Shown one piece after another: positions 34,010 to 43,894 of a DNA stretch of 64,000 bases. The notes beneath the pieces were generated by a model. It was not told where the DNA came from and ran no database searches. It saw only the letters and a program-made list of their open reading frames with translations. This stretch comes from Saccharothrix sp. NRRL B-16348 (lineage in GTDB: Bacteria; Actinomycetota; Actinomycetes; Mycobacteriales; Pseudonocardiaceae). Numbering within the stretch: the first letter of the stretch is position 1; each line of letters begins with the position of its first letter. Location: contig NZ_LGED01000192.1 of assembly GCF_001280085.1 (NCBI RefSeq), positions 1 through 64,000 of the forward strand. Direction: 5' to 3'. Position numbers and translations under genes: made by a program.

Positions 34010-35209
34010 CTACCGGAATGCCGGGTACAGCGGCAGTTCCGCGGCCCGCGGGCCGTACCGCGCGACCAGCGCCGAGATGACCTCGTCGGCGTGCGCGGCG
34101 ATGTGCTTCGCGCCCGCCGCCAGCGCGTCCTGCCGCAGCCGCACCCACCGCGACGTCAGCACGACCACGCGCGGCGGCGAGTCCAGCGGCCGGTGCCCCG
34201 ACGGCAGCAACGAGTCCAGCCCCGGCAGCCCGCGCCACGTGCCGAGCCACACCCACAGCAGCTGCGCTTCCAGCAGCCGCGGCAGGAACACCGCGTCGTC
34301 GTCCAGGTCCGGCCACACCGACGACACCTCGGCCCGCCACGCCGCGACCATCGCCTCCGACATGCCGGCAGGCAGCCCGTAGGCGCACCAGCACGACGGG
34401 AACGGCACCCGCAGGCACGCCGCGTCGAACACGATGTCGCGCACGCATCCGCCCTCGAAGTCGAGGAACCTGACGCCCTTGCTGGTCACGAGGTTGTTGT
34501 CCGGGCACGACGTGGACGGGCTGAACGCCCGACGGCGGGACGTGACGAACCCGCGCACGGCCTGCTCGGCGAACGCGCGCACGGAGTCGGGCGTGTCGAC
34601 CTCGAGGGCGTGGACGAGCAGCTCGGGCAGCCCCGCGAGCGCCGTGTGCACGTCGACCACGATCGGATCGGCGCAGCACTGCGAGCCCTGGCGGCGCATC
34701 AGCGCGTCGAAGTCCGCGTCACGCCCGGCGGTCGTCGCGTGCAGCCGCCCCATGGCGTGCGCCCACGACAGCAGCCCGCGTTCGGCGGCCCGCGCGTCGG
34801 AGCCCAGCAGCTTCTCCGCCAGCCGCGGCGCCTTGCCCAGGTCTTCGAGCACGACCAGCCGCTTCGCGTTGTCCTGCGCGACCAGTTCGGGGGTGAGGCG
34901 TTCCTCGGACGGCAGCGCGGTGAGCAGCTTGTGGCTCACCACCTCGTGCGCGAACGGGTCGCGGTCGGCCACCGGCGACGGGTAGCGCTTGACCACCAGC
35001 GTCCGGGGCAGCGAGAACGGGGTTTGGGCGACCCGGACGCGCGCGACCACGGACCGGCCGGCACCCCCGAGGTCTTCGGGGTCGGCCAGCCGAACCGGTG
35101 CGCCGAACCTCTTGCTCAACACCGACTCGGCCGCTGCCACCGCGTCGTCCAGCTCGGAGGGTGCAGCGTCGTCGATGTCCTGCGGGCCGGCGGTGATCTC
35201 CACGCTCAT
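34010..35209 (-). CDS. Aminoglycoside-phosphotransferase-like (APH fold) protein
   Basis: A 399-residue cytosolic protein with a kinase-like fold. RTLVVKRYPSPVADRD looks like the ATP-binding Lys strand, RLVVLEDLGKAP the hinge, and SCPDNNLVTSKGVRFLDFEGG the catalytic and metal-binding region. The usual HGDxxxxN brings a Cys in place of His here (SCPDNN), while DFE is kept; the change may affect the catalytic base environment. ATG 35209 is chosen (MSVEITAGPQDI), with GGAGG very close upstream. Some distance separates it from its neighbours. Substrate unknown. Confidence 0.75.
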   Translation of the reverse strand: MSVEITAGPQDIDDAAPSELDDAVAAAESVLSKRFGAPVRLADPEDLGGAGRSVVARVRVAQTPFSLPRTLVVKRYPSPVADRDPFAHEVVSHKLLTALPSEERLTPELVAQDNAKRLVVLEDLGKAPRLAEKLLGSDARAAERGLLSWAHAMGRLHATTAGRDADFDALMRRQGSQCCADPIVVDVHTALAGLPELLVHALEVDTPDSVRAFAEQAVRGFVTSRRRAFSPSTSCPDNNLVTSKGVRFLDFEGGCVRDIVFDAACLRVPFPSCWCAYGLPAGMSEAMVAAWRAEVSSVWPDLDDDAVFLPRLLEAQLLWVWLGTWRGLPGLDSLLPSGHRPLDSPPRVVVLTSRWVRLRQDALAAGAKHIAAHADEVISALVARYGPRAAELPLYPAFR

Positions 35210-35321
35210 CCCCTCCGACCCTACTCCCGGTGGCGACCGAACTGACAGAACCCGTCCGGGCACCGTGACGGTAGTGCTCACGGTCCCGAGCACTCCACCT
35301 TTTGTGGAAATCTGCGCCAGG

Positions 35322-36263
35322 TCAACCGTTGGCGAGCGGTCGTCCCAGGTCGCGGGCCTGTCCGCGGCGGTTGCGCAACGCCAGGACCAGCGCCGCCGCC
35401 GCCACGATGCCGACGAGGTTCACCGCGAGTTGTGCAATCGACTGGAGACATATGTCCCACTCAGCGAGAACGGCGGCCACCGCGGCGTAGCCCGCGGCGG
35501 GCACCGTGGTGACCGAAATGAACACCCCGACGAGCGCGGCGGACTTCGCCGACGTCATCGACAGCATCCCGGCGGCGCCCGCGAGCAGCGCCACGATCAA
35601 GGAGAACGGCCCCACCTGGAACACGAAGTCGACCTGGTGCGCGGTCAGCACCATGTTCCGGTCGAACAGGTCGGTGAACGAGCCCGCGAACGCCGCCACC
35701 GCCGTGATCACCATGGCCACCGGGAACCCGGCCGCCAGCGCGAGCGCGGCCCGGCGCACCAGGTCCCAGCGCCGCAGCACCAGCCCGACCGCGATCGCCG
35801 CGAGCGGCCCGAACTCCGGCCCGACGACCATCGCGCCGACGATGGTGATCGGCGAGTTCGTCACCACCCCGACCGCGGCGAGCAGGCACGCGATGGTCAG
35901 GAACGACAGGAACGTGGCGTTGAGCCGGGACTCCTCGCCGGTGCGGGACAGCAACTCCTCCCACACCACGGCGTCGGCCGCCTCACCCGGCGCGGCCTCC
36001 TCCGCGCGGTCGGCCGCGTCGGACAGCGCGGTGTCGATCTGCTCCAGCGTGACGCCGCCGTCGCGGTCGACGCCGAGGTCGCACAGGGAGGCCACCACCG
36101 CGTCGGTGGCCTCCCTGGCGACGGCGGCTTCCACCACGTCACCCACCGGGTCGACGGCCGCGCCGCGCAGGACCACGACGTGCGTGACGCCGGGGTCGCT
36201 CTTGAGCGCGGCCAGCACCGCCTCGGTGCGTTCGGCCGGGCAGATGGCCCGCAGGTGCAGCAC
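35322..36263 (-). CDS. DUF389 (TIGR00341-type) membrane protein
   Basis: A 313-residue protein. The first 125 residues are a cytosolic ferredoxin-like DUF389 domain (LHLRAICPAERTEAVLAAL, VTHVVVLRGAAVDPVGDVVE). They are followed by six or so membrane helices containing NSPITIVGAMVVGPEFGPLAAI and LSMTSAKSAALVGVFISVTT, both typical of the family. The GTG at 36263 lies 2 bp after the aspS stop, so it is probably cotranscribed with aspS. Function of the family is unknown; transport has been suggested. Confidence 0.9.
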   Translation of the reverse strand: MLHLRAICPAERTEAVLAALKSDPGVTHVVVLRGAAVDPVGDVVEAAVAREATDAVVASLCDLGVDRDGGVTLEQIDTALSDAADRAEEAAPGEAADAVVWEELLSRTGEESRLNATFLSFLTIACLLAAVGVVTNSPITIVGAMVVGPEFGPLAAIAVGLVLRRWDLVRRAALALAAGFPVAMVITAVAAFAGSFTDLFDRNMVLTAHQVDFVFQVGPFSLIVALLAGAAGMLSMTSAKSAALVGVFISVTTVPAAGYAAVAAVLAEWDICLQSIAQLAVNLVGIVAAAALVLALRNRRGQARDLGRPLANG

Positions 36264-36265
36264 CG

Positions 36266-38047
36266 CTACTTGGCCGACTGCTCCGCGGGCGCGGGCTTGA
36301 AGTCGACGCCCGCCTCCTTGCGCTGCTGCGCGGTGATCGGCGCGGGCGCGGCGGTCAGCGGGTCGTAGCCGCCGCCGCTCTTCGGGAACGCGATGACCTC
36401 GCGGATCGAGTCGTACCCGCCGAGCAGCATGGCGATCCGGTCCCAGCCGAACGCGATGCCGCCGTGCGGCGGCGCGCCGTAGGCGAACGCGTCGAGCAGG
36501 AAGCCGAACTTCTCCCGCGCCTCCTCGGCCGAGATGCCCATGACCTGGAACGCCCGCTGCTGCACGTCGGCGCGGTGGATACGGATCGACCCGCCGCCGA
36601 TCTCGTTGCCGTTGCAGACGATGTCGTAGGCGTAGGCCAGGGCGTTGCCCGGGTCCTCCTCGAACCGGTCGATCCACTCCGGCGTCGGCGAGGTGAACGC
36701 GTGGTGCAGCGCGGTCCACTTGCCGCTGCCCACCGCCACGTCGTCGCCGATCTTGTCGACCGCCTCGAACATCGGGAAGTCCACGACCCACACGAACGAC
36801 CAGGCGTTCTCGTCGATCAGGCCGACCCGGTGCGCGATCTCCACGCGGGCCGCGCCGAGCAGGGCGCGCGCGCCGTCCGGCTCGCCCGCGCCGAAGAAGA
36901 CGCAGTCGCCCGGGTTCGCGCCGACGGCCTTGGCCAGGCCGTCGCGCTCGGCGTCGGACAGGTTCTTGGCGACCGGGCCGCCGAGCGTGCCGTCCTCGTT
37001 GACCAGCACGTACGCCAGCCCGCGCGCGCCGCGCTGCTTGGCCCACTCCTGCCACGCGTCGAGCGTGCGGCGGGGCTGCGACGCGCCGCCGGGCATGACG
37101 ACCGCGCCGACGTACGCCGCCTGGAACACCCGGAACGGGGTGTCCTTGAAGTACTCGGTCAGCTCGGTCAGCTCGAGGTCGAAGCGCAGGTCCGGCTTGT
37201 CCGTGCCGTACTTGGCCATGGCCTCGGCGTAGGAGATGCGGCGGAACGGCCGGGCGATCTCGTGGCCGGCCAGGTCCTTCCACAGCGCGGAGACGACCTT
37301 CTCGCCGAGCGCGATCACGTCGTCCTGCTCGACGAAGCTCATCTCGATGTCGAGCTGGGTGAACTCGGGCTGCCGGTCCGCGCGGAAGTCCTCGTCGCGG
37401 TAGCAGCGGGCGATCTGGTAGTACCGCTCCAGGCCGCCGACCATCAGCAGCTGCTTGAACAGCTGCGGGGACTGCGGCAGCGCGTACCAGGAGCCGGGGC
37501 GCAGCCGGGCGGGCACCAGGAAGTCGCGCGCGCCCTCCGGGGTGGAGCGGGTCAGGGTCGGCGTCTCGACCTCGACGAAGTCCTCGGCGTGCAGCACCTC
37601 GCGGGCGATCCGGTTGGCCTCGCTGCGCAGCCGCATGGCCTTGGCCGGGCCGCTGCGGCGCAGGTCGAGGTAGCGGTGCCGGAGACGGGCCTCCTCGCCG
37701 ACCTCCAGGTGCTCGTCGAGCTGGAACGGCAGCGGCGCGGACTCGTTGAGCACCTCGAGCTCGCTGACGTAGACCTCGATGTCGCCGGTGGGCAGCTCGG
37801 GGTTCTCGCTGCCCTCGGGGCGGCGGGTCACCTCGCCGACGACCTTGACCACGTACTCCGAGCGCAGCTTGTGCGCCCGTTCGGCCATCTCGCCCTCGCG
37901 GAAGACGACCTGCGCCACCCCGGAGGCGTCCCGGAGGTCGATGAAGATCACGCCGCCGTGATCGCGCCTGCGGGCCACCCACCCGGTCAGGGTGACGGAC
38001 TGCCCGGCGTGCTCGGCGCGGAGCTTCCCGGCCTCGTGCGTGCGCAT
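36266..38047 (-). CDS. aspS: Aspartyl-tRNA synthetase
   Basis: 593 residues, the expected length for a bacterial class II AspRS with the GAD insertion. N-terminal OB anticodon-binding domain: [21 protein letters not shown]. Motif 2: [22 protein letters not shown] region. Motif 3: [15 protein letters not shown]. The GAD domain spans about 290-410. It charges tRNA-Asp in the cytosol. ATG 38047 ([10 protein letters not shown]) matches family starts; AGGAG is 12 bases upstream. The DUF389 gene follows directly. Confidence 0.97.
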   Translation of the reverse strand: MRTHEAGKLRAEHAGQSVTLTGWVARRRDHGGVIFIDLRDASGVAQVVFREGEMAERAHKLRSEYVVKVVGEVTRRPEGSENPELPTGDIEVYVSELEVLNESAPLPFQLDEHLEVGEEARLRHRYLDLRRSGPAKAMRLRSEANRIAREVLHAEDFVEVETPTLTRSTPEGARDFLVPARLRPGSWYALPQSPQLFKQLLMVGGLERYYQIARCYRDEDFRADRQPEFTQLDIEMSFVEQDDVIALGEKVVSALWKDLAGHEIARPFRRISYAEAMAKYGTDKPDLRFDLELTELTEYFKDTPFRVFQAAYVGAVVMPGGASQPRRTLDAWQEWAKQRGARGLAYVLVNEDGTLGGPVAKNLSDAERDGLAKAVGANPGDCVFFGAGEPDGARALLGAARVEIAHRVGLIDENAWSFVWVVDFPMFEAVDKIGDDVAVGSGKWTALHHAFTSPTPEWIDRFEEDPGNALAYAYDIVCNGNEIGGGSIRIHRADVQQRAFQVMGISAEEAREKFGFLLDAFAYGAPPHGGIAFGWDRIAMLLGGYDSIREVIAFPKSGGGYDPLTAAPAPITAQQRKEAGVDFKPAPAEQSAK

Positions 38048-38129
38048 CACGGGAACTGCTCTCCTCGGGTTTGCTGCTTCTTGGTCTGCTGCCTCTGCGG
38101 CCAGCTCGACTGACGACTGGTCGTCAAGG

Positions 38130-38561
38130 CTAGCCAACGACCCGCTGGTCGACGCCACCAGGTTTCCCGACGCGGAAGACCACCGCGCGCAGCACCGCGA
38201 AGTTGACGGCCGTCGCCACGCCCTGCGCCACGAGCCACGCGACCGCGTACTCCACTCGAAAGGGTGGCAGCAGGTGCAATGCGAGCGCGTTGACCAATAC
38301 GTTGGCGGCGAATGTGGTGAGGTACAGCAGCGCGAAAGCCGCGACCTGCCGGACACCTCCCGTGGAGCCACCGAACGTGAACCGCCGATTGAGGGAGAAG
38401 GCCGCCGTCGTGCCGAGCGCGAAACTGACCGCCTTGGCGGCGTGCGGCCCCGCGCCACAGGCGAGCAGAGCGCTGTAAACACCGAAGTCGATCAGCGCGC
38501 ACAACCCGCCCACCAGCACGAACGTGACCGCCTGCCGGGTCGCGCCGCCGTTTCGCACCAC
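38130..38561 (-). CDS. GtrA-family membrane protein (Rv3789-like)
   Basis: A 143-residue protein with four membrane helices and the GtrA signature: [40 protein letters not shown]. In mycobacteria the GtrA-like Rv3789 is next to dprE1 and has been linked to arabinan assembly (first proposed as decaprenyl-phospho-arabinose flippase, later as a recruiter of other proteins). Here the gene is divergent from dprE1 with only 17 bp between starts, supporting the same role. The GTG at 38561 has AAGGGTG 6 bases upstream. Confidence 0.85.
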   Translation of the reverse strand: MVRNGGATRQAVTFVLVGGLCALIDFGVYSALLACGAGPHAAKAVSFALGTTAAFSLNRRFTFGGSTGGVRQVAAFALLYLTTFAANVLVNALALHLLPPFRVEYAVAWLVAQGVATAVNFAVLRAVVFRVGKPGGVDQRVVG

Positions 38562-38578
38562 GTTGTCACCCTTCCCGG

Positions 38579-39952
38579 ATGGAAAACAATGTTCGTTGGA
38601 CCGCGCCGATGCTAGTCAGGCTCTCCGGTTGGGGCCGCACCGCGCCGACGGTCGCGCGGCTCGTTTCCCCACGTGATTACCAGGCCGCCGCGAATATCGT
38701 GAAAGAATCCCGTGAACGGGGTGTGATCGCCCGCGGCCTGGGCCGCAGTTACGGCGATCCGGCGCAGAACGCGGGCGGCGTCGTGCTGGACATGACCCGA
38801 TTCGACCGCATTCGCCGGATCGCGGTGGACGACCGCCTCGTCGACGTGGAGGCGGGCGTTTCGCTGGACGCCCTGATGCGGGCGCTGCTGCCGCACGGGC
38901 TGTGGCCGCCGGTGCTGCCCGGGACGCGCCAGGTCACCGTGGGCGGCGCGATCGCCGCCGACGTGCACGGCAAGGGCCACCACGTCGTGGGCAGCTTCGG
39001 CGACCACGTGCGGTCGCTCGACCTGCTCACCGCGGACGGCTCGGTCCGCACGCTCACCCCCGACGGCGCGGGCTCGGCGTTGTTCTGGGCGACCGTCGGC
39101 GGCATGGGCCTGACCGGCGTGGTGCTGCGCGCGACGCTGCGCGTCGTCCCGGTGGAGACCTCCTACTTCGTGGTGGACACCGAGCGGGTCGACAACCTGG
39201 ACGACCTGCTGGCCCGCCAGTCCGCCGACGACGACCGGTACGCCGAGTCGGTGTCGTGGTTCGACGTCACGGCCACCGGGCCGCGACTGGGCCGGGGCGT
39301 GCTGACCAGGGCGAACCACGCCACGCTCCGCGACCTGCCCCGGAAGCTGCGGCGCGACCCGCTGGCGTTCGACGCGCCCCGGCTGCTCACCGTGCCGGAC
39401 GTGCTGCCGTCCGGGCTGCTCAACCGGGCGACCGGCCGGGCGTTCAGCGAGCTCTGGTACCGCAAGTCGCCCACGCGGTACGGGCAGGTGCAGAACATCA
39501 CCCGGTTCCTGCACCCGCTCGACGTGATCGGCGAGTGGAACCGGGGCTACGGCCCGCGCGGGTTCCTGCAGTACCAGTTCGTGGTGCCGTTCGCCGCGGT
39601 CGACGTGGTCCGGCGGGTGGTGGAGCGGATCGCCTCGTCCGGCCACGTGTCGGCGTTGAACGTGCTCAAGCGGTTCGGGCCGGGCAACCGCGCGCCGCTG
39701 TCGTTCCCGATGCCGGGCTGGACGTTGTGCGTGGACCTGCCGGTCCGGCCGGGCCTCGGCGAGCTGTGCGACGAGCTGGACGAGCTGGTGCTCGGCGCGG
39801 GCGGGCGGCACTACCTGGCCAAGGAGTCGCGGACCACGGCCGACGCCGTCCGCCGCGGCTACCCCCGATTCGAGGAGTGGCGCGCGGTCCGCGCGTCCGT
39901 CGACCCGGACGGCGTTTTCGCGTCCGACATGTCCAGGAGGTTGAAGCTGTGA
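38579..39952 (+). CDS. dprE1: Decaprenylphospho-beta-D-ribofuranose 2-oxidase
   Basis: A 457-residue FAD oxidoreductase close to M. tuberculosis DprE1 (461). It oxidises decaprenyl-phospho-ribose to the 2-keto intermediate on the way to decaprenyl-phospho-arabinose, the arabinan donor. FAD-binding PCMH motifs: ARGLGRSYGDPAQNAGG and PGTRQVTVGGAIAADVHGKGHH. Near the C-terminus, PLSFPMPGWTLCVDLP holds Cys384 and HYLAKESR holds Lys415; the 31-residue distance equals that between Cys387 and Lys418 of the mycobacterial enzyme, where the Cys is the benzothiazinone attachment site. dprE2 follows with a GTGA overlap. No clear Shine-Dalgarno sequence precedes the ATG. Confidence 0.95.
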   Translation: MENNVRWTAPMLVRLSGWGRTAPTVARLVSPRDYQAAANIVKESRERGVIARGLGRSYGDPAQNAGGVVLDMTRFDRIRRIAVDDRLVDVEAGVSLDALMRALLPHGLWPPVLPGTRQVTVGGAIAADVHGKGHHVVGSFGDHVRSLDLLTADGSVRTLTPDGAGSALFWATVGGMGLTGVVLRATLRVVPVETSYFVVDTERVDNLDDLLARQSADDDRYAESVSWFDVTATGPRLGRGVLTRANHATLRDLPRKLRRDPLAFDAPRLLTVPDVLPSGLLNRATGRAFSELWYRKSPTRYGQVQNITRFLHPLDVIGEWNRGYGPRGFLQYQFVVPFAAVDVVRRVVERIASSGHVSALNVLKRFGPGNRAPLSFPMPGWTLCVDLPVRPGLGELCDELDELVLGAGGRHYLAKESRTTADAVRRGYPRFEEWRAVRASVDPDGVFASDMSRRLKL

Positions 39953-40704
39953 TAGACGCCGTGGGCAATCCGCAGAGCCTGCTCGTGCTGGGCGGCACGT
40001 CCGAGATCGCGCTGGCGGTGGTCCGGCGCTACACCGCCGCCCGCAAGCCGCGCGTGGTCCTCGCCGCCCGGCCTTCCCCCCGCCGTGACGCGGCGGTGGC
40101 GGAGCTGACGGCGGCGGGCGTGCCGGTGACGGCGGTGGACTTCGACGCGCGTGACGTCGGCAGCCACCCCACCGTGCTGGACAAGGCCTTCGCCGACGGC
40201 GGGATCGACGTGGCGCTGGTGGCGTTCGGGGTGCTGGGCGACGCCGAGCGCGCCTGGCAGGACCACGAGGCGGCGGTCGAGCTGGCCGAGGTCAACTACA
40301 CCGGCGCGGTGTCGGTCGGGGTCGGGCTCGCCGCACGGCTGCGCGAGCAGGGGCACGGCGTGATCGTCGCGCTGTCCTCGGTGGCGGGTGAGCGGGTGCG
40401 GCGGTCGAACTTCGTCTACGGGTCGACCAAGGCCGGGATGGACGCGTTCTACCTGGGGCTGGGCGAGGCGCTGCGCCCCGAGGGCGTCACCGTCACGGTG
40501 GTGCGGCCGGGGTTCGTGCACACCCGGATGACCGACGGCCTGCGGGCCGCGCCGTTGTCGAGCACCGCGGACCAGGTGGCCGCGGTCGTCGTGAACGCGG
40601 TCCGCGACCGGCGCGAGCTGGTGTGGGCGCCCGCGCCGCTGCGCCTGGTCATGTCGGCGCTGCGGCACCTGCCGCGCGCGGTGTTCCGGCGGTTGCCGGC
40701 GTGA
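39949..40704 (+). CDS. dprE2: Decaprenylphospho-beta-D-erythro-pentofuranosid-2-ulose 2-reductase
   Basis: A 251-residue short-chain dehydrogenase that reduces the DprE1 product with NAD(P)H to decaprenyl-phospho-arabinose. Features: LLVLGGTSEIALAVVRRY (nucleotide-binding GGTSEI, typical of DprE2), VALVAFGVLGD, IVALSSVAGERVRRSNFVYG with Ser, and YGSTKAGMDAFYLG with Tyr and Lys of the catalytic triad, then VVRPGFVHTRMT. The GTG at 39949 overlaps the dprE1 stop and has AGGAGG 8 bases upstream. Coupled with dprE1 and the AftB-like gene (GTGA overlap at 40701). Confidence 0.95.
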   Translation: MIDAVGNPQSLLVLGGTSEIALAVVRRYTAARKPRVVLAARPSPRRDAAVAELTAAGVPVTAVDFDARDVGSHPTVLDKAFADGGIDVALVAFGVLGDAERAWQDHEAAVELAEVNYTGAVSVGVGLAARLREQGHGVIVALSSVAGERVRRSNFVYGSTKAGMDAFYLGLGEALRPEGVTVTVVRPGFVHTRMTDGLRAAPLSSTADQVAAVVVNAVRDRRELVWAPAPLRLVMSALRHLPRAVFRRLPA

Positions 40705-42401
40705 CCGCGACGACCGCGCCCGAGCGCGTCCGCGACCCGGCGCCGCCGTCTCGACCTCCGCGCCGGTCGTGGCCCCTGACGGTCGCCGCGGTGGCGGGCG
40801 GCACGGCGCTCATCGCCGCGCACGGCGCGCTGTACGGCAACTGGCTGGTGGACGACGCCGCGATCACGTTCGCGTACGCGCGCAACATCGCGGACGGCGC
40901 GGGTTCGGTCCTCCAGCCCGGCCTCGGGCCGACCGAGGGGTACTCGAACCCGGCGTGGCTGGCGGTGCTGGCGCTCGGCAAGCTCGTCGGCCTGTTCGAC
41001 CGGGGCGTGCTGTTCGGCGTGCCGGACTACGTGCTGTTCCCCAAGGCGGTCGCGGTGCTGTGCTGCGCGGGCGTGCTGCTGGCCTGCCACACGGCCGCGC
41101 GTCGGGTGTTCCGCCGGCCCGGTCTGGTGACGGTGGCGTTCGGCGCGGTGCTGGCGGCGATCCCGTCGTTCGTGGTCTGGGTGTTCTCCGGGTTGGAGAA
41201 CCCGCTGTACGCGCTGGTGACGTGCTGGCTGGCGGTGGTGCTGTTCGGTGCGGTGCTGGACGACCGGCTGCTGTCCGGGCGCGTGGCGGTCACCGCCGGG
41301 CTGCTCGTCGCGCTGGCCGCGTTGACCCGGCCGGACGGGCTGGTCTACGCCGGGGCGTACCCGCTGCTGGTGCTGCTGGCGTTGCGCCGGGCCGGGCTCG
41401 CGGCGGCGGTGCGGTCGGTGGCGTTGTCCACGGCGGTGTTCCTGGTGCCGTTCGGCGCGTACGTGGCGTGGCGGCGGGTGGAGTTCGGCCGGTGGCTGGC
41501 GCTGCCCGCGGTGGCGAAGAGCCAGGAGCCGCCGGAGCCCGCGCAGTTCACGCGGGTCGGCGAGGTGGTGGGCTACGCGGGCGCGTTGGCCGTGCTGGTC
41601 GTGGCGGTGTGCGTGGGGCTGGTGCTGGCCCGGCGCACCCGGTTGGCCGCGGGTCTGGTCGCGCTGCTCGTGCCGCTGGGGTTGGCGCTGCTCGGGTTCG
41701 CGGTGCTGGCGCCGGACTGGATGGAGCAGCTGCGGTTCGCCACGCCGGTGTGGGTGCTCGGCGCGCTGACCGCCGTCTTCGCCGTCGCACGGGCGCTGGG
41801 TCGGGGCCGGACGCGGCGGCGCATCGCGCTGTCGGTGGCACTGGTCCTCGCGATCCTGCCCACCGCCGCCCAGTTCGCGACGGTGGCGCGGCAGTTCCGC
41901 GCCTACCCCACCGTGCCGCTGTGCCTGATCGCCGACACGTTCGGGCGCGGGTTCAACGGTCAGGCGGACGTCCTCGGCGTCGAGCACGCCACTCTGCTCC
42001 TGCCGGACGTCGGCGGCACCGCGTTGACGTCGAGGCTCACCGTGGTCGACCTGGTCGGGCTGACCGAGCCCCGGCTCGCCGACCTCTGGGGCGCCCGCGA
42101 CATGGCCGGGGTCCGCGACCACGTGTTCGAGCGGGTGAAGCCCACGTTCATCCACTCGCACGGCGCGTGGTCGCAGGCGACCGGCATCGCCGAGGACCCG
42201 CGGCTGGCGGCGGACTACCACGTGCTCTCGGCCGGACCGGTCGCCGAGGACTGGGTGCGCCGGGACGCCGTGCCGGACGGGGCGACGTTGACCGCGATGC
42301 GCGACTACCAGCGCGAGCAGGTGGCGCGCGCCCACCACGAGCAGACCAAGGCCCTGCGCGGCCGGTGCGGCCCGACCCTGCGCCCCGGCCAGGTGCCGTG
42401 A
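40701..42401 (+). CDS. AftB-like GT-C arabinofuranosyltransferase
   Basis: A 566-residue polytopic protein with about 10-11 helices and a C-terminal outer domain (about 400-566). The first outer loop has NWLVDDAAITFAYARNIADG and GPTEGYSNPAWLAVL, a DD motif and EGYxNPxW typical of the AftB/ZomB-like group. In M. tuberculosis AftB (Rv3805c) adds terminal beta-1,2-arabinofuranose and its gene neighbours UbiA (Rv3806c) and the PAP2 protein (Rv3807c), just as here. The GTG start overlaps the dprE2 stop. Specificity is inferred from context. Confidence 0.75.
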   Translation: MTATTAPERVRDPAPPSRPPRRSWPLTVAAVAGGTALIAAHGALYGNWLVDDAAITFAYARNIADGAGSVLQPGLGPTEGYSNPAWLAVLALGKLVGLFDRGVLFGVPDYVLFPKAVAVLCCAGVLLACHTAARRVFRRPGLVTVAFGAVLAAIPSFVVWVFSGLENPLYALVTCWLAVVLFGAVLDDRLLSGRVAVTAGLLVALAALTRPDGLVYAGAYPLLVLLALRRAGLAAAVRSVALSTAVFLVPFGAYVAWRRVEFGRWLALPAVAKSQEPPEPAQFTRVGEVVGYAGALAVLVVAVCVGLVLARRTRLAAGLVALLVPLGLALLGFAVLAPDWMEQLRFATPVWVLGALTAVFAVARALGRGRTRRRIALSVALVLAILPTAAQFATVARQFRAYPTVPLCLIADTFGRGFNGQADVLGVEHATLLLPDVGGTALTSRLTVVDLVGLTEPRLADLWGARDMAGVRDHVFERVKPTFIHSHGAWSQATGIAEDPRLAADYHVLSAGPVAEDWVRRDAVPDGATLTAMRDYQREQVARAHHEQTKALRGRCGPTLRPGQVP

Positions 42402-42979
42402 TGGCCACCCGACACCCCCGCACCGTCGACCGCAGGAGGACCGCCGTGGCTGCCGAGATCACCGTCCTGAGCCGCGTTCAGCGCGCGCTCGGCCACCGGC
42501 TGGTGGTGGCGTCGGCACGCGGGCTGTCGTGGTTCGGCGAGCACAGCGCCGGGTGGTTGGCGGTGGGGCTGGCGGGCGCGGCCGTGGACCGGGCGCGGCG
42601 GCGGGACTGGCTGGTCGCGACCGCCGGGGTCGCCGGGTCGCACGCTGTCGCCATCGTGGTCAAGCGGGTGGTCCGGCGGCAGCGCCCGGACGACGAGTCG
42701 GTGGCCGTGCTGGCCGGGACGCCCAGCCGGCTGAGCTTCCCGTCCGCGCACGCCGTGTCGACCGCCGCCGCCGCGGTGCTGTTCTCGCGGCTCACCGGCC
42801 GCCGGCTGGAACCGGTGCTCGTGCCGCCCATGCTGTTGTCCCGGCTGGTGCTCGGCGTGCACTACCCCACCGACGTGGCGGCGGGCGCGGCGTTGGGCGC
42901 GGTGCTCGGCGGGCTCGTGAGGCGCCAGTTGGATGGCGGGTTCGTCGGCCGCGAGCTGGACGGCGGTGCGGCGGGATGA
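42401..42979 (+). CDS. PAP2-family phosphatase (Rv3807c-like)
   Basis: A 192-residue membrane phosphatase with the three PAP2 motifs: KRVVRRQRP, PSAHAVSTAAAAV and SRLVLGVHYPTDVAAG (catalytic His in the second and third). In the mycobacterial locus the Rv3807c protein is proposed to dephosphorylate decaprenyl-phospho-5-phosphoribose, giving the DprE1 substrate; order here supports that. The ATG at 42401 overlaps the previous stop (TGATG) and has AGGTG 7 bases upstream. The next gene overlaps by ATGA. Confidence 0.9.
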   Translation: MATRHPRTVDRRRTAVAAEITVLSRVQRALGHRLVVASARGLSWFGEHSAGWLAVGLAGAAVDRARRRDWLVATAGVAGSHAVAIVVKRVVRRQRPDDESVAVLAGTPSRLSFPSAHAVSTAAAAVLFSRLTGRRLEPVLVPPMLLSRLVLGVHYPTDVAAGAALGAVLGGLVRRQLDGGFVGRELDGGAAG

Positions 42980-43872
42980 CCACCACCGCCACCCGCCCCG
43001 CCGGCGCGATCGCCGGGCTGGTCCACGCGGCCCGGCCGCACCAGTGGGTGAAGAACCTCCTCGTGCTGGCCGCGCCGTTCGCCGCGAACCGGCTGGGCGA
43101 GCCGGCCGTGCTGCTGGACACCGGGCTGGCCCTGGTCGCGTTCTGCCTGGCCGCCTCCGCGGTGTACCTCGTCAACGACGCGATCGACGTGCACGCCGAC
43201 CGCGCGCACCCGACGAAGCGACACCGCCCGATCGCGGCCGGCGTGGTCTCGGCGCGCACGGCCTACGTCACGGCGGCGGCGCTGTTCGTCGCGGCCGTCG
43301 GTGTCGCCCTGTGCTCCGGTCCGCCGCTGGTGGTGGTGATCGCCGTCTACTGCGCCGCGCAGCTGGGCTACTGCCTCGGGTGGAAGCACCAGCCGGTGAT
43401 CGACCTGTGCATCGTCGCGTCGGGGTTCCTGCTGCGCGCCATCGCGGGCGGCATCGCGGCCGGCATCCCGCTGTCGCAGTGGTTCCTGCTGGTGACGGCG
43501 TTCGGCTCGCTGTTCATGGTGGCGGGCAAGCGGTACGCCGAGATCGTGCTGTTCGAGCGGACGGGCGCGGAGATCCGCGCGTCGCTGCGCCGCTACTCGG
43601 CCAGCTACCTGCGGTTCGTGTGGGCCACCGCCGCCGCGATCATGATCCTCGCCTACGCGCTGTGGGCGTTCGAGCTGCGGGAGCGCGGCGACTACAACTC
43701 CGGCTGGGCGATGCTGTCGATCGTGCCGTTCGTGGTGGCCGTGCTGCGGTACGCGGTCGACGTGGACGACGGCGGCGCGGGCGAGCCCGAGCGCATCGCG
43801 CTGCGCGACCACGTGCTCCAGGTGATCGGCGTCTGCTGGGTGGCGTCGCTCGCGCTGTCGATCTACGTGTGA
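42976..43872 (+). CDS. ubiA: Decaprenyl-phosphate phosphoribosyltransferase (UbiA family, DPPR synthase)
   Basis: A 298-residue UbiA-superfamily prenyltransferase with eight or nine helices, near the 302 residues of Rv3806c. Signature metal/pyrophosphate motifs: YLVNDAIDVHADRAHPTKRHRP (first Asp-rich, NDxxDxxxD) and the second region GKRYAEIVLFERTGAEIR. It transfers 5-phosphoribose from PRPP to decaprenyl phosphate, the first step of the pathway completed by the PAP2 phosphatase, DprE1 and DprE2. The ATG overlaps the PAP2 stop. Followed by a terminator hairpin. Confidence 0.93.
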   Translation: MTTTATRPAGAIAGLVHAARPHQWVKNLLVLAAPFAANRLGEPAVLLDTGLALVAFCLAASAVYLVNDAIDVHADRAHPTKRHRPIAAGVVSARTAYVTAAALFVAAVGVALCSGPPLVVVIAVYCAAQLGYCLGWKHQPVIDLCIVASGFLLRAIAGGIAAGIPLSQWFLLVTAFGSLFMVAGKRYAEIVLFERTGAEIRASLRRYSASYLRFVWATAAAIMILAYALWAFELRERGDYNSGWAMLSIVPFVVAVLRYAVDVDDGGAGEPERIALRDHVLQVIGVCWVASLALSIYV

Positions 43873-43894
43873 ACCCTCAGGGTGACGACGTGCG

